8,998 nucleotides of DNA from assembly GCA_910586805.1 (NCBI GenBank), contig CAJUJC010000062.1:3562-12559 (forward strand), written 5' to 3'. The first letter of the stretch is position 1. The number at the start of each line of letters is the position of its first letter. The notes beneath the pieces are model-generated. The model saw only the letters and a list, made by a program, of their open reading frames with translations. It had not been told where the DNA came from and made no database searches. A program made the translations under genes and the position numbers. This DNA comes from an uncultured Erysipelotrichales bacterium (GTDB lineage: Bacteria > Bacillota_I > Bacilli_A > Erysipelotrichales > Coprobacillaceae). This document shows positions 1-6,947 of the stretch, one piece after another.

Positions 1-661
1 GTTCTAATAAAGTTTTTAATCCTTCAGGTTTTACTGATCCACCATATTGAATTCTTACTTCATCAGCAACTTCTTGTCCATATAATTCAGCGACTACACT
101 TCTAATATATGCACAAACATCTTGAGCAATTTCATTAGTAGCAGTTTTCCCTGTACCAATAGCCCATACTGGTTCATATGCAATAACAACTCTTTTTGCA
201 CAATTTGGGCATACATCCTTAAATGCAGCAACAGTTTGAGTTTTACATACATCTTTAGTAATACCAGCTTCATATTGTTCTAATGTTTCACCAACACAAA
301 CGATTGGTGTCATATCATTAGATAACACTTGTTTCATTTTAGCATTAACTGTTTCATCAGTTTCACCAAAATATTGTCTTCTTTCAGAATGACCTAAAAT
401 AACCCATTCAACACCGATTTCTTTTAACATAGCAACGCTTACTTCACCAGTATAAGCTCCACTATCTTTAAAATGACAGTTTTCAGCAGCTACTAATAAA
501 TTTTTAGCAGTTGATTTAGCAGTTTGTAATGCTAAATATGGAGTTGCAATTCCCCAATCAGCAGTATCAGTTACACTGCCATCTACTGCTTCAACAAATG
601 CTTTTGTTTCAGCAATTGTTTTATTCATTTTCCAGTTTCCTACGATAATTGGTTTTCTCAT
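1..661 (-). CDS. tpiA: Triosephosphate isomerase, C-terminus cut by window edge
   Basis: Interconverts dihydroxyacetone phosphate and glyceraldehyde 3-phosphate in cytoplasmic glycolysis. I translated 220 complete codons from the ATG at 661 down to the left edge, with no stop. The family is about 250 residues long, so roughly 30 residues are missing. Visible landmarks: NWKMN at 9-13 with the catalytic Lys11, GHSERR at 90-95 with the electrophilic His91, VCVGE at 121-125, YEPVWAIGTGKTA from 162 with the catalytic base Glu163, and the phosphate-gripping YGGSV at 206-210. The start is supported by an AGGGAG ribosome binding site at 671-676, nine bases upstream. The gene begins 17 bases after the pgk stop, so it is almost certainly co-transcribed with pgk. 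It carries several non-catalytic cysteines, including a CPNC pair at residues 151-154. The identification is secure. Confidence 0.97.
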   Translation of the reverse strand, partial: MRKPIIVGNWKMNKTIAETKAFVEAVDGSVTDTADWGIATPYLALQTAKSTAKNLLVAAENCHFKDSGAYTGEVSVAMLKEIGVEWVILGHSERRQYFGETDETVNAKMKQVLSNDMTPIVCVGETLEQYEAGITKDVCKTQTVAAFKDVCPNCAKRVVIAYEPVWAIGTGKTATNEIAQDVCAYIRSVVAELYGQEVADEVRIQYGGSVKPEGLKTLLE

Positions 662-678
662 ATTTAAAATCTCCCTAA

Positions 679-1863
679 TTATTTATCATCAATTGCGGCA
701 ATACCAGGTAATACTTTACCTTCCATATATTCTAATGAAGCTCCTCCACCTGTTGAGATATGAGAAACTTTATCAGCATATCCTAATTGCATAACAGCAG
801 CAGCACTATCTCCACCACCAATAATTGTATTTGCTTCAGATAAATTAGCTAATGCATCACATACAGCAATTGTTCCTTTTGCAAATGGTTCCATTTCAAA
901 TACACCCATTGGTCCATTCCAGATAACAGTTTTAGCACCTTCTAAAGCAGCTTTAATATTTTCAACTGACTTAGGTCCAATATCCAATCCCATATATCCT
1001 TCAGGGATATCTCCTTCAACAACTTTAATATCACCTTCAGCTGCAAAAGCATTATTAACAACAGCATCTACTGGTAATAATAATTTATCTCCAGCTTTTT
1101 CAATTAATTCTTTAGCAATTTCAACCCTATCTTCTTCTAATAAAGATGTTCCAACTGATTTACCTTGAGCTACAGCAAAAGTATAAGACATACCTCCACC
1201 AACAATAACCTTATCAGCGATTTTCAATAAGTTTTCAATAACTAAAATCTTATCAGATACTTTAGCTCCACCTAAAATAGCAACCATTGGTCTTTCAGGA
1301 TTACTTACAGCTTTTCCAATATAAGCAATTTCTTTTTCAACTAAGAAACCAGCTGCTGATGGTAAATGTGCAGGAATTCCAGCAGTAGAAGCATGAGCTC
1401 TATGTACTGAACCAAATGCATCTTCAACAAACACATCACCTAAAGATGCCCAATAAGCACCTAATTCAGGATCATTTTTGCTTTCTCCTTTTTCATAACG
1501 TGTATTTTGCACTAAGATCACTTGACCATTATCAGCTTCTTTAACAGCATTTTCAAGTTCTTCTCCTCTTGTACAATTAACAAACTTAACATCCACACCT
1601 AATAATTCAGCTAATCTAGGTGCCACAACAGCCAAGTCATTTTTTGCTTTATCTTCTTCAGTCTTTACTTTTCCTAAATGAGAGAATAATACAACTGCTT
1701 TTGGTTTATTGTCTAATAAATACTTTAAAGTTGGCAAAGCAGCAACGATTCTGTTATCGTTAGTGATTTCTCCTGTTTCTTTGTTTCTTGGTACGTTGAA
1801 ATCAACACGAACTAAGACAGTTTTTCCTGTGACTTCAATATCTTTAATTGTTTTTTTATCCAT
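679..1863 (-). CDS. pgk: Phosphoglycerate kinase
   Basis: Transfers phosphate from 1,3-bisphosphoglycerate to ADP, the first ATP-yielding step of glycolysis. The chosen start gives 394 residues, the normal bacterial length. Motifs in order: RVDFNVP at 19-25, substrate Arg38, SHLGK at 61-65, NTRYEKGE at 120-127, DAFGSVHRAH at 148-157, GGAKVSDK at 198-205 with nucleotide-binding lysines, NGPMGVFE at 316-323, GGGDS at 349-353 and TGGGASLE at 371-378. All the usual substrate and nucleotide contacts appear intact. The reading frame stays open upstream to an ATG at 1914, but that ATG lies in the -35 box of the promoter. The ATG at 1872 directly abuts the GGAGG at 1873-1877. The ATG at 1863 sits nine bases from that GGAGG and matches the family N-terminus. 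pgk is first in a pgk-tpiA unit; no gap gene lies directly upstream, unlike many Firmicutes. Confidence 0.97.
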   Translation of the reverse strand: MDKKTIKDIEVTGKTVLVRVDFNVPRNKETGEITNDNRIVAALPTLKYLLDNKPKAVVLFSHLGKVKTEEDKAKNDLAVVAPRLAELLGVDVKFVNCTRGEELENAVKEADNGQVILVQNTRYEKGESKNDPELGAYWASLGDVFVEDAFGSVHRAHASTAGIPAHLPSAAGFLVEKEIAYIGKAVSNPERPMVAILGGAKVSDKILVIENLLKIADKVIVGGGMSYTFAVAQGKSVGTSLLEEDRVEIAKELIEKAGDKLLLPVDAVVNNAFAAEGDIKVVEGDIPEGYMGLDIGPKSVENIKAALEGAKTVIWNGPMGVFEMEPFAKGTIAVCDALANLSEANTIIGGGDSAAAVMQLGYADKVSHISTGGGASLEYMEGKVLPGIAAIDDK

Positions 1864-1872
1864 TTTCGTCAT

Positions 1873-1877
1873 CCTCC
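1873..1877 (-). promoter_or_regulatory. pgk ribosome binding site
   Basis: GGAGG on the minus strand lies nine bases upstream of the ATG at 1863. It decides the pgk start, because the next in-frame ATG upstream (1872) directly abuts it and the ATG at 1914 lies inside the promoter. With the predicted transcription start near 1879, this site is almost at the 5' end of the mRNA. Confidence 0.85.
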
Positions 1878-1885
1878 ATGCGTAA

Positions 1886-1914
1886 ATTATATCATTCTTA
1901 AATATCTTTTTCAA
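1886..1914 (-). promoter_or_regulatory. Sigma-A-type promoter of pgk-tpiA
   Basis: Minus strand reads TTGAAA (1914-1909), a 17-base spacer, then TATAAT (1891-1886). The bases TGA before the -10 make an extended -10 (TGnTATAAT). This is five of six matches at -35, six of six at -10 and ideal spacing. A transcript would begin near 1879, giving a leader of only about 16 bases. The strength of the match fits the high demand for a glycolytic enzyme. Found by eye; no scoring was run. Confidence 0.85.
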
Positions 1915-2036
1915 TGAGTTTTATACGATATGTGAACGTATTATCAAGGGATTATAGATATTTTACATAAATCATTATTTTACTACAAAAATCAATTATT
2001 TTATCACTCATTACTTCTTTTTGAATATTTTATTAT

Positions 2037-2043
2037 GAGGTGA
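2037..2043 (+). promoter_or_regulatory. Ribosome binding site of the rhodanese gene
   Basis: GAGGTGA lies just before the ATG at 2048, with seven bases between its AGG core and the start codon. It supports both the plus-strand reading and the chosen start. I could not find a convincing -35/-10 pair for this gene in the 184-base divergent spacer (1864-2047). A TATTAT at 2031-2036 is too close to the ribosome binding site to serve as its -10. Confidence 0.75.
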
Positions 2044-2047
2044 TTTT

Positions 2048-2350
2048 ATGAACTATGCTATCAACCCTTTAGAAATCTATAAGCTTGTTAATAAGGAGGT
2101 TTATCTTGTTGATATACGAGAATATAATGATTTTCGTCATTTACACATTAAAAATTTTGTAAATATTCCTTACCCTCAATTCTCTCAACATACTTATCTA
2201 CCAAAAAATAAAGCTATTTATATAATATGTCAATATGGACAAAAAGCTAAACAACTTTGTCAATATCTTAGACAAAATCATTATGATGCCTATTATATCG
2301 ATGGTGGCTTTCAAGCTTTTTTAAATCTTCCCTCTCAAAAATATTACTAA
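2048..2350 (+). CDS. Single-domain rhodanese-like protein
   Basis: A 100-residue cytoplasmic protein with no signal peptide or membrane segment, matching the rhodanese fold over its whole length. Visible landmarks: VDIREYNDF at 21-29 (the usual D-R-E turn), HIKNFVNIPY at 33-42 (family: GHIPGAxNIP), the strand YIICQYGQKAK at 58-68, and the C-terminal DGGFQAF at 85-91 (family: GGxxxW). Cys61 is the expected persulfide cysteine. The loop is CQYGQKA, with Lys66 where thiosulfate sulfurtransferases usually have Arg in C-x4-R, so classic activity is uncertain. Such proteins carry sulfane sulfur to acceptors, but no partner is encoded nearby. It is the only plus-strand gene, lying between pgk (divergent) and ilvB (convergent). 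By hand count it is about 27% GC, lower than its neighbours look. Family call firm, substrate unknown. Confidence 0.85.
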   Translation: MNYAINPLEIYKLVNKEVYLVDIREYNDFRHLHIKNFVNIPYPQFSQHTYLPKNKAIYIICQYGQKAKQLCQYLRQNHYDAYYIDGGFQAFLNLPSQKYY

Positions 2351-2382
2351 AAATACAGGTTATATAATATTCCTGTATTTTT
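2349..2382 (+). terminator. Terminator after the rhodanese gene, possibly bidirectional
   Basis: An 11-base perfect stem pairs AAAAATACAGG (2349-2359) with CCTGTATTTTT (2372-2382) around a 12-base AT loop. It begins at the stop codon of the rhodanese gene. A T-run closes the stem on the plus strand. The mirrored A-run gives T5 on the minus strand, so it could also stop leftward read-through from ilvB. Confidence 0.75.
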
Positions 2383-2448
2383 ATATATCTTCACAAAAAA
2401 TTTGTCATATAGTAACTCTTTTACTCTTTCACTCAATATTATTTTCAC

Positions 2449-2489
2449 AAAAAAATCTATAACAAATTTGAATTCATTATAGATTTTTA
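2449..2489 (-). terminator. Intrinsic terminator of the ilv-leu operon
   Basis: A 12-base perfect stem pairs 2451-2462 with 2477-2488 around a 14-base loop, six bases after the ilvB stop. On the minus strand it runs directly into T7 (A-run at 2449-2455). The stem has only one G-C pair, so stability is modest. Position and T-run make it the likely operon end. The rest of the spacer (2383-2448) holds nothing I recognise. Confidence 0.75.
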
Positions 2490-2494
2490 TTCTC

Positions 2495-4171
2495 TTATTC
2501 ACTTACATCTTTTTGATCAAAAACTTCATCAATTGCAGCACCTGGTGCTACCATTGGGAATACCTTATCATCTTCTTGTATCATACACTCAATGACAACA
2601 GGTCCATTATAATCCATTGCCTCTTGTAATGCTGGTACAACTTCTTCTTTCGTTGTTACACGAATCGCTTTGCATCCTAGGCCTTCAGCTACTTTGCAAA
2701 AATCAACCTTATCATTAAGAATTGTGGCTGAATAACGTTTACCATAGAATAATGTTTGCCATTGTCTTACCATTCCTAACACATGATTATTTAAAACAAC
2801 TTGTATAATCGGAATTTGATAACGTGAAGCAGTTGCCAATTCATTAAGATTCATTCTAAAGCATCCATCTCCTGCAATATTAAAAACATATTGTTCAGGT
2901 TTTCCATATTTTGCTCCCATAGAAGCACCCAAACCATATCCCATTGTTCCAAGCCCACCGCTTGTAATCAATTGTCTTGGTCTTCTAAAATGATAAAATT
3001 GAGCAGCCCACATTTGATTTTGTCCAACCTCAGTACAAATAATAGCATTACTATCAGTCAAAGCTTCAATTTGTTCAATAACATAAGGTCCTGTTAAAAT
3101 ATCTGTATTATAAGTCAAAGGATAACGTTCCTTCAAAACACGAATATCTTTCAACCATTGTGGATGATTTTGTTGTTTTAGCATAAGATTTAATGCACTT
3201 AAAACACTTTTAACATCTCCCACAATACCTAAATCAACTTCTATATTTTTATTGATTTCTGCTTCATCAATATCAATATGAATAATTTTTGCGTTTTTTG
3301 CAAATTTCTTAGCATTACCAGTAACACGATCACTAAAACGTGCCCCTATAACAACCAACAAATCACATTGTGAAACACCCAAATTACTTGTTTTTGTTCC
3401 ATGCATCCCTAACATTCCAGTATAACGTGGATTGGTTCCATCAAAAGCACCTTTACCCATTAATGAATCAGTAACAGGAGCATCTATTTTTTCAACAAAC
3501 TCTTTTAATTCCTGTGATGCATCAGATGCAATAGCACCACCACCTACAAAAACAAATGGTTTTTCACTTTTTTCAATCATATCAATAGCTTGTTTTAAAG
3601 AAGCTGTTGAATAAGTATAATCATAGCTTGTTTTCATTTGAAATTGTTCTTTTTTATATTCGCAATATCCCAATGTCACATCTTTTGTAATATCAACCAA
3701 GACTGGTCCTGGTCTTCCTGATTTTGCAACTTGAAATGCCTTTCTAATAGAAGGTGCTAAATCTTCAATTTTTTTAACAATAAAGTTATGTTTTGTAATC
3801 GGCATTGTTACACCTGTAATATCAATTTCTTGAAAACTATCTTTACCTAATAATGGTACAGCAACGTTTGCAGTGATTGCAACAAGAGGAATTGAATCCA
3901 TCATTGCAGTCGCAATACCAGTCACAAGATTTGTTGCTCCTGGTCCACTTGTTGCCATACATACACCAACTTTACCTGTTGCCCTTGCATATCCATCAGC
4001 CGCATGTGATGCACCTTGTTCATGAGAAGTTAAAATATGATTAATCTTGTCTTGATATTTATACAAACTATCATAAATTTCAAGAATAGTTCCGCCAGGA
4101 TATCCAAAGACAGTATTTACTCCTTGCTCCAATAAACATTCAACAACAATATCTGATCCTTTATATTCCAT
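2495..4171 (-). CDS. ilvB: Acetolactate synthase (acetohydroxyacid synthase) large subunit
   Basis: Thiamine-diphosphate and FAD enzyme joining two pyruvates to acetolactate, or pyruvate plus 2-oxobutyrate to acetohydroxybutyrate: the first common step of valine, leucine and isoleucine synthesis. It has 558 residues, full length for the large subunit. The N-terminal pyrimidine-binding domain carries the catalytic Glu51 (SHEQGASHAADGYAR), TSGPGATN at 74-81 and KDSFQE at 110-115. A central FAD-type domain spans roughly 190-325. The C-terminal diphosphate domain carries GDG at 434-436 and NN at 461-462. MVRQWQ with Trp471 is the anabolic AHAS signature and argues against catabolic AlsS or pyruvate oxidase. 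The AGGAGGA site at 4177-4183 overlaps the ilvD stop, implying translational coupling. It is the last gene of the operon; no regulatory small subunit (ilvN) follows before the terminator. Confidence 0.95.
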   Translation of the reverse strand: MEYKGSDIVVECLLEQGVNTVFGYPGGTILEIYDSLYKYQDKINHILTSHEQGASHAADGYARATGKVGVCMATSGPGATNLVTGIATAMMDSIPLVAITANVAVPLLGKDSFQEIDITGVTMPITKHNFIVKKIEDLAPSIRKAFQVAKSGRPGPVLVDITKDVTLGYCEYKKEQFQMKTSYDYTYSTASLKQAIDMIEKSEKPFVFVGGGAIASDASQELKEFVEKIDAPVTDSLMGKGAFDGTNPRYTGMLGMHGTKTSNLGVSQCDLLVVIGARFSDRVTGNAKKFAKNAKIIHIDIDEAEINKNIEVDLGIVGDVKSVLSALNLMLKQQNHPQWLKDIRVLKERYPLTYNTDILTGPYVIEQIEALTDSNAIICTEVGQNQMWAAQFYHFRRPRQLITSGGLGTMGYGLGASMGAKYGKPEQYVFNIAGDGCFRMNLNELATASRYQIPIIQVVLNNHVLGMVRQWQTLFYGKRYSATILNDKVDFCKVAEGLGCKAIRVTTKEEVVPALQEAMDYNGPVVIECMIQEDDKVFPMVAPGAAIDEVFDQKDVSE

Positions 4172-4181
4172 AGACTTCCTC

Positions 4182-5849
4182 CTATTCTTGTACTTTTAAA
4201 ACTGCACCTGTATTTGCTGAAGTCACCATAGAAGCATATTTCTTCAAATAACCTTTAACTTCATTTTTCTTAGGTACAAATCCTTCTTTACGTTTTTGCA
4301 TTTCTTCATCACTAACTAAAACATTAATTTTATGATGAGGAATATCAATTTCAATGATATCTCCTTCTTTTACAAATGCGATTGGTCCACCAACTGCCGC
4401 CTCAGGAGAAACGTGTCCAATTGATGCTCCACGTGTAGCTCCAGAGAAACGTCCATCAGTAATCAATGCAACATCTTTATCCAATCCCATTCCAGCAATT
4501 TCACTTGTAGGAGATAACATTTCTCTCATACCTGGACCACCTTTAGGTCCTTCATATCGAATCACTACAACATCTCCAGCAACAATTTTACCTTCACGAA
4601 TAGCTGAAATTGCATCTTCCTCACAATCGAAAACTCTTGCAGGTCCACTATGTTGCATCATTTCAGGTGCAACAGCACTTTGCTTAACTACACAACTATC
4701 TGGTGCTAAATTCCCTTTCAACACTGCAATACCACCAGTTTTCATATAAGGATTTTCGACTGGTCTAATAATATGAGGATCCAAATTAACACAACCTTCA
4801 ATATTTTCTTTTACAGTCTTTCCTGTAACAGTTAAACAATCAGTATGTAGAATACCTAATTTATTTAACTCATTCATCACTGCATAAACACCACCAGCGT
4901 CATCCAAATCTTCCATAAAAGTATCGCCTGCAGGAGCCAAATGACATAAATTTGGTGTATATTGACTAATTTCATTAGCAATTTCCAAGTTCAAATCAAC
5001 ACCAGCTTCATAAGCAATTGCTGGTAAATGTAACATAGAGTTTGTTGAACAGCCTAAAGCCATATCAACAGTCATAGCATTCATAAATGCTTGACTTGTC
5101 ATAATATCTCTAGGTTTAATATCCTTTTCAACAAGTTCCATAATCTTCATACCTGCATGTTTTGCAAGTCGAATTCTTTCACTATAAACAGCTGGAATTG
5201 TTCCATTTCCTTTTAATCCCATACCTAAAACTTCAGTTAAGCAATTCATAGAATTTGCTGTGTACATACCTGAACATGAACCACAAGTTGGACATGCTTT
5301 TTCTTCAAATTCTCTTAATTTGTCTTCTGCCATCTTACCTGCATTAAATTGTCCAACTGCTTCAAACAATGAAGATAAACATGTTTGTTTCCCATCCAAT
5401 CTTTTCCCAGCTAACATTGGTCCACCACTCACAAAAATAGTAGGAATATTTATTCTCGCTGCCGCCATCAATAAACCAGGAACATTTTTATCACAATTAG
5501 GAATCATAACCAAACCATCAAATTGATGTGCATTTGCCATACATTCAGCACTATCCGCAATCAACTCCCTTGTCACTAATGAATATTTCATACCAGTATG
5601 GTTCATTGCAATCCCATCACACACTGCAATTGCAGGAATTTCAATAGGTGTTCCCCCAGCCATATAAACACCTTTTTTCACTGCTTCTGTAATTTTATCA
5701 AGATTCATATGTCCTGGTACAATTTCATTATAGGAATTAATAACACCAATAAGTGGTCTTTCCAATTCCTCTTCAGTCATACCCAAAGCATTGAATAAAG
5801 ACCTATGTGGTGCTCTTTCAATACCCTTTTTCACATTATCACTTTTCAT
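4182..5849 (-). CDS. ilvD: Dihydroxyacid dehydratase
   Basis: Iron-sulfur dehydratase converting 2,3-dihydroxy-isovalerate and 2,3-dihydroxy-3-methylvalerate to the 2-oxo acids that precede valine/leucine and isoleucine. It has 555 residues, the usual length. Landmarks: NSYNEIVPGH at 38-47, AVCDGIAMNHTGM from 76 with the Mg ligand Asp78, PNCDKNVPG at 117-125 with cluster ligand Cys119 and Lys121 (the carbamylated Mg-binding Lys in homologues), ACPTCGSCSGMYTANSMNC from 185 with Cys192, RYEGPKGGPGM and TDGRFSG in the C-terminal half. Position 46 is Gly, as in the oxygen-labile E. coli enzyme, where [2Fe-2S] members have a third Cys. Its ribosome binding site AGGAGGAA (5856-5863) overlaps the leuB stop; the gap is 12 bases. 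ilvB follows 10 bases later. Confidence 0.97.
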   Translation of the reverse strand: MKSDNVKKGIERAPHRSLFNALGMTEEELERPLIGVINSYNEIVPGHMNLDKITEAVKKGVYMAGGTPIEIPAIAVCDGIAMNHTGMKYSLVTRELIADSAECMANAHQFDGLVMIPNCDKNVPGLLMAAARINIPTIFVSGGPMLAGKRLDGKQTCLSSLFEAVGQFNAGKMAEDKLREFEEKACPTCGSCSGMYTANSMNCLTEVLGMGLKGNGTIPAVYSERIRLAKHAGMKIMELVEKDIKPRDIMTSQAFMNAMTVDMALGCSTNSMLHLPAIAYEAGVDLNLEIANEISQYTPNLCHLAPAGDTFMEDLDDAGGVYAVMNELNKLGILHTDCLTVTGKTVKENIEGCVNLDPHIIRPVENPYMKTGGIAVLKGNLAPDSCVVKQSAVAPEMMQHSGPARVFDCEEDAISAIREGKIVAGDVVVIRYEGPKGGPGMREMLSPTSEIAGMGLDKDVALITDGRFSGATRGASIGHVSPEAAVGGPIAFVKEGDIIEIDIPHHKINVLVSDEEMQKRKEGFVPKKNEVKGYLKKYASMVTSANTGAVLKVQE

Positions 5850-5861
5850 GTTAAATTCCTC

Positions 5862-6944
5862 CTATATTTTTTCTACGATTAAATCACCCATTTTTGAACA
5901 AGTGACCTGTTTTTTACCATCAGACATAATATCAATTGTACGATATCCCTCTTCCAACACTTGCTCAATTGCTTTTTCCACAGCACTTGCTTCTTCATCC
6001 ATATCAAATGAATAACGTAACATCATAGCAGCTGAAAGAATTGTTGCTATAGGATTAGCAATATCTTTTCCTGCAATATCAGGTGCACTACCATGACTTG
6101 GTTCATACATACCAAATGAATCATCTCTTAAAGATGCACTTGATAACATACCAATAGATCCAGTAACCATACTTGCTTCATCACTTAAAATATCACCAAA
6201 CATATTTTCTGTTAAAATAACATCAAATTGTTTAGGATCTCTTACTAATTGCATTGCACAGTTATCAACCAACATATGTTCTAAAGTCACTTCAGGATAA
6301 TCTTTGGCTACATCATTAACAACTTTTCTCCATAAACGAGAAGAATCTAGCACATTTGCCTTATCAACACTTGTTACTTTCTTTCTACGTTTCATTGCAA
6401 TATCAAATCCACGTTTCGCAATTCTTCTAATTTCACCTTCACTATATTCCAAATTATCATGAGCAATCAATTCACCATTAACTGTTTTTGTTTCTCTTTT
6501 CCCAAAGTATAAACCACCAGTTAACTCACGCATAATCATCATATCAAAACCACCTTCAGTGATTTCTTCCTTTAAAGGACATGCTCCTTTTAATTCATCA
6601 TATAAATAGGCAGGTCTTAAATTCGCGAATAAATTTAACTCTTTTCTTATTCTTAATAATCCTGCTTCTGGTCTTAATGTTGGATCTAATTGATACCATG
6701 GTGATGTTGTCGTATCTCCACCAATTGATCCAAGCAACACTGCATCACTATTTTTAGCTATGTCAATAGCTTCATTTGTTAAAGGAACCCCATGAACATC
6801 AATTGATGCTCCACCCATTAAAACCTCACTATAATGAAATGTATGTTTATATTTTTCAGCGATAACATTTAATACCTTGATTGCTTCATCAACAATCTCA
6901 GGACCAATCCCATCACCTTTAATCACAGTTATCTTTTTTTCCAT
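5862..6944 (-). CDS. leuB: 3-Isopropylmalate dehydrogenase
   Basis: Oxidatively decarboxylates 3-isopropylmalate with NAD+, giving 2-oxoisocaproate, the last carbon-skeleton step of leucine synthesis. It has 360 residues, normal for LeuB. Landmarks: GDGIGPEI at 10-17, the LeuB-type loop RPEAGLLRIRKEL from 91 with Arg100, NLRP at 108-111 with Arg110, MRELTGGLYFG at 138-148 with Arg139 and catalytic Tyr146, VDKANVL from 193 with catalytic Lys195, and metal ligands Asp227, Asp251 and Asp255. EPSHGSAPDIAG at 281-292 has Asp289, the NAD-preferring residue. The RPEAGLL loop separates it from isocitrate and tartrate dehydrogenases. It starts three bases after the leuD stop with an AAGGGG site at 6951-6956 inside the end of leuD, so translation is probably coupled. 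Confidence 0.96.
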   Translation of the reverse strand: MEKKITVIKGDGIGPEIVDEAIKVLNVIAEKYKHTFHYSEVLMGGASIDVHGVPLTNEAIDIAKNSDAVLLGSIGGDTTTSPWYQLDPTLRPEAGLLRIRKELNLFANLRPAYLYDELKGACPLKEEITEGGFDMMIMRELTGGLYFGKRETKTVNGELIAHDNLEYSEGEIRRIAKRGFDIAMKRRKKVTSVDKANVLDSSRLWRKVVNDVAKDYPEVTLEHMLVDNCAMQLVRDPKQFDVILTENMFGDILSDEASMVTGSIGMLSSASLRDDSFGMYEPSHGSAPDIAGKDIANPIATILSAAMMLRYSFDMDEEASAVEKAIEQVLEEGYRTIDIMSDGKKQVTCSKMGDLIVEKI

Positions 6945-6947
6945 GAC

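Noticed and set aside
1864..1914. Longer N-terminus for pgk from ATG 1914 or ATG 1872
   Set aside because: ATG 1914 lies inside the -35 box and ATG 1872 directly abuts the GGAGG site. The added residues do not match the family, while ATG 1863 gives the normal 394 residues.
2390..2405. Rex- or CRP-like operator in the rhodanese-ilvB spacer
   Set aside because: Only a half-site is present. It lies downstream of both convergent genes, where no promoter needs control.
2891..3614. Plus-strand open frames at 2891-3097 and 3432-3614
   Set aside because: Both lie wholly antisense to ilvB, have no recognisable domain and are explained as shadows of its codon pattern.
4354..6015. Plus-strand open frames at 4354-4749, 5260-5526, 5598-5798 and 5791-6015
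   Set aside because: All lie antisense to the conserved ilvD or leuB coding sequence, or to the ilvD-leuB junction. They have no domains and no convincing ribosome binding sites.
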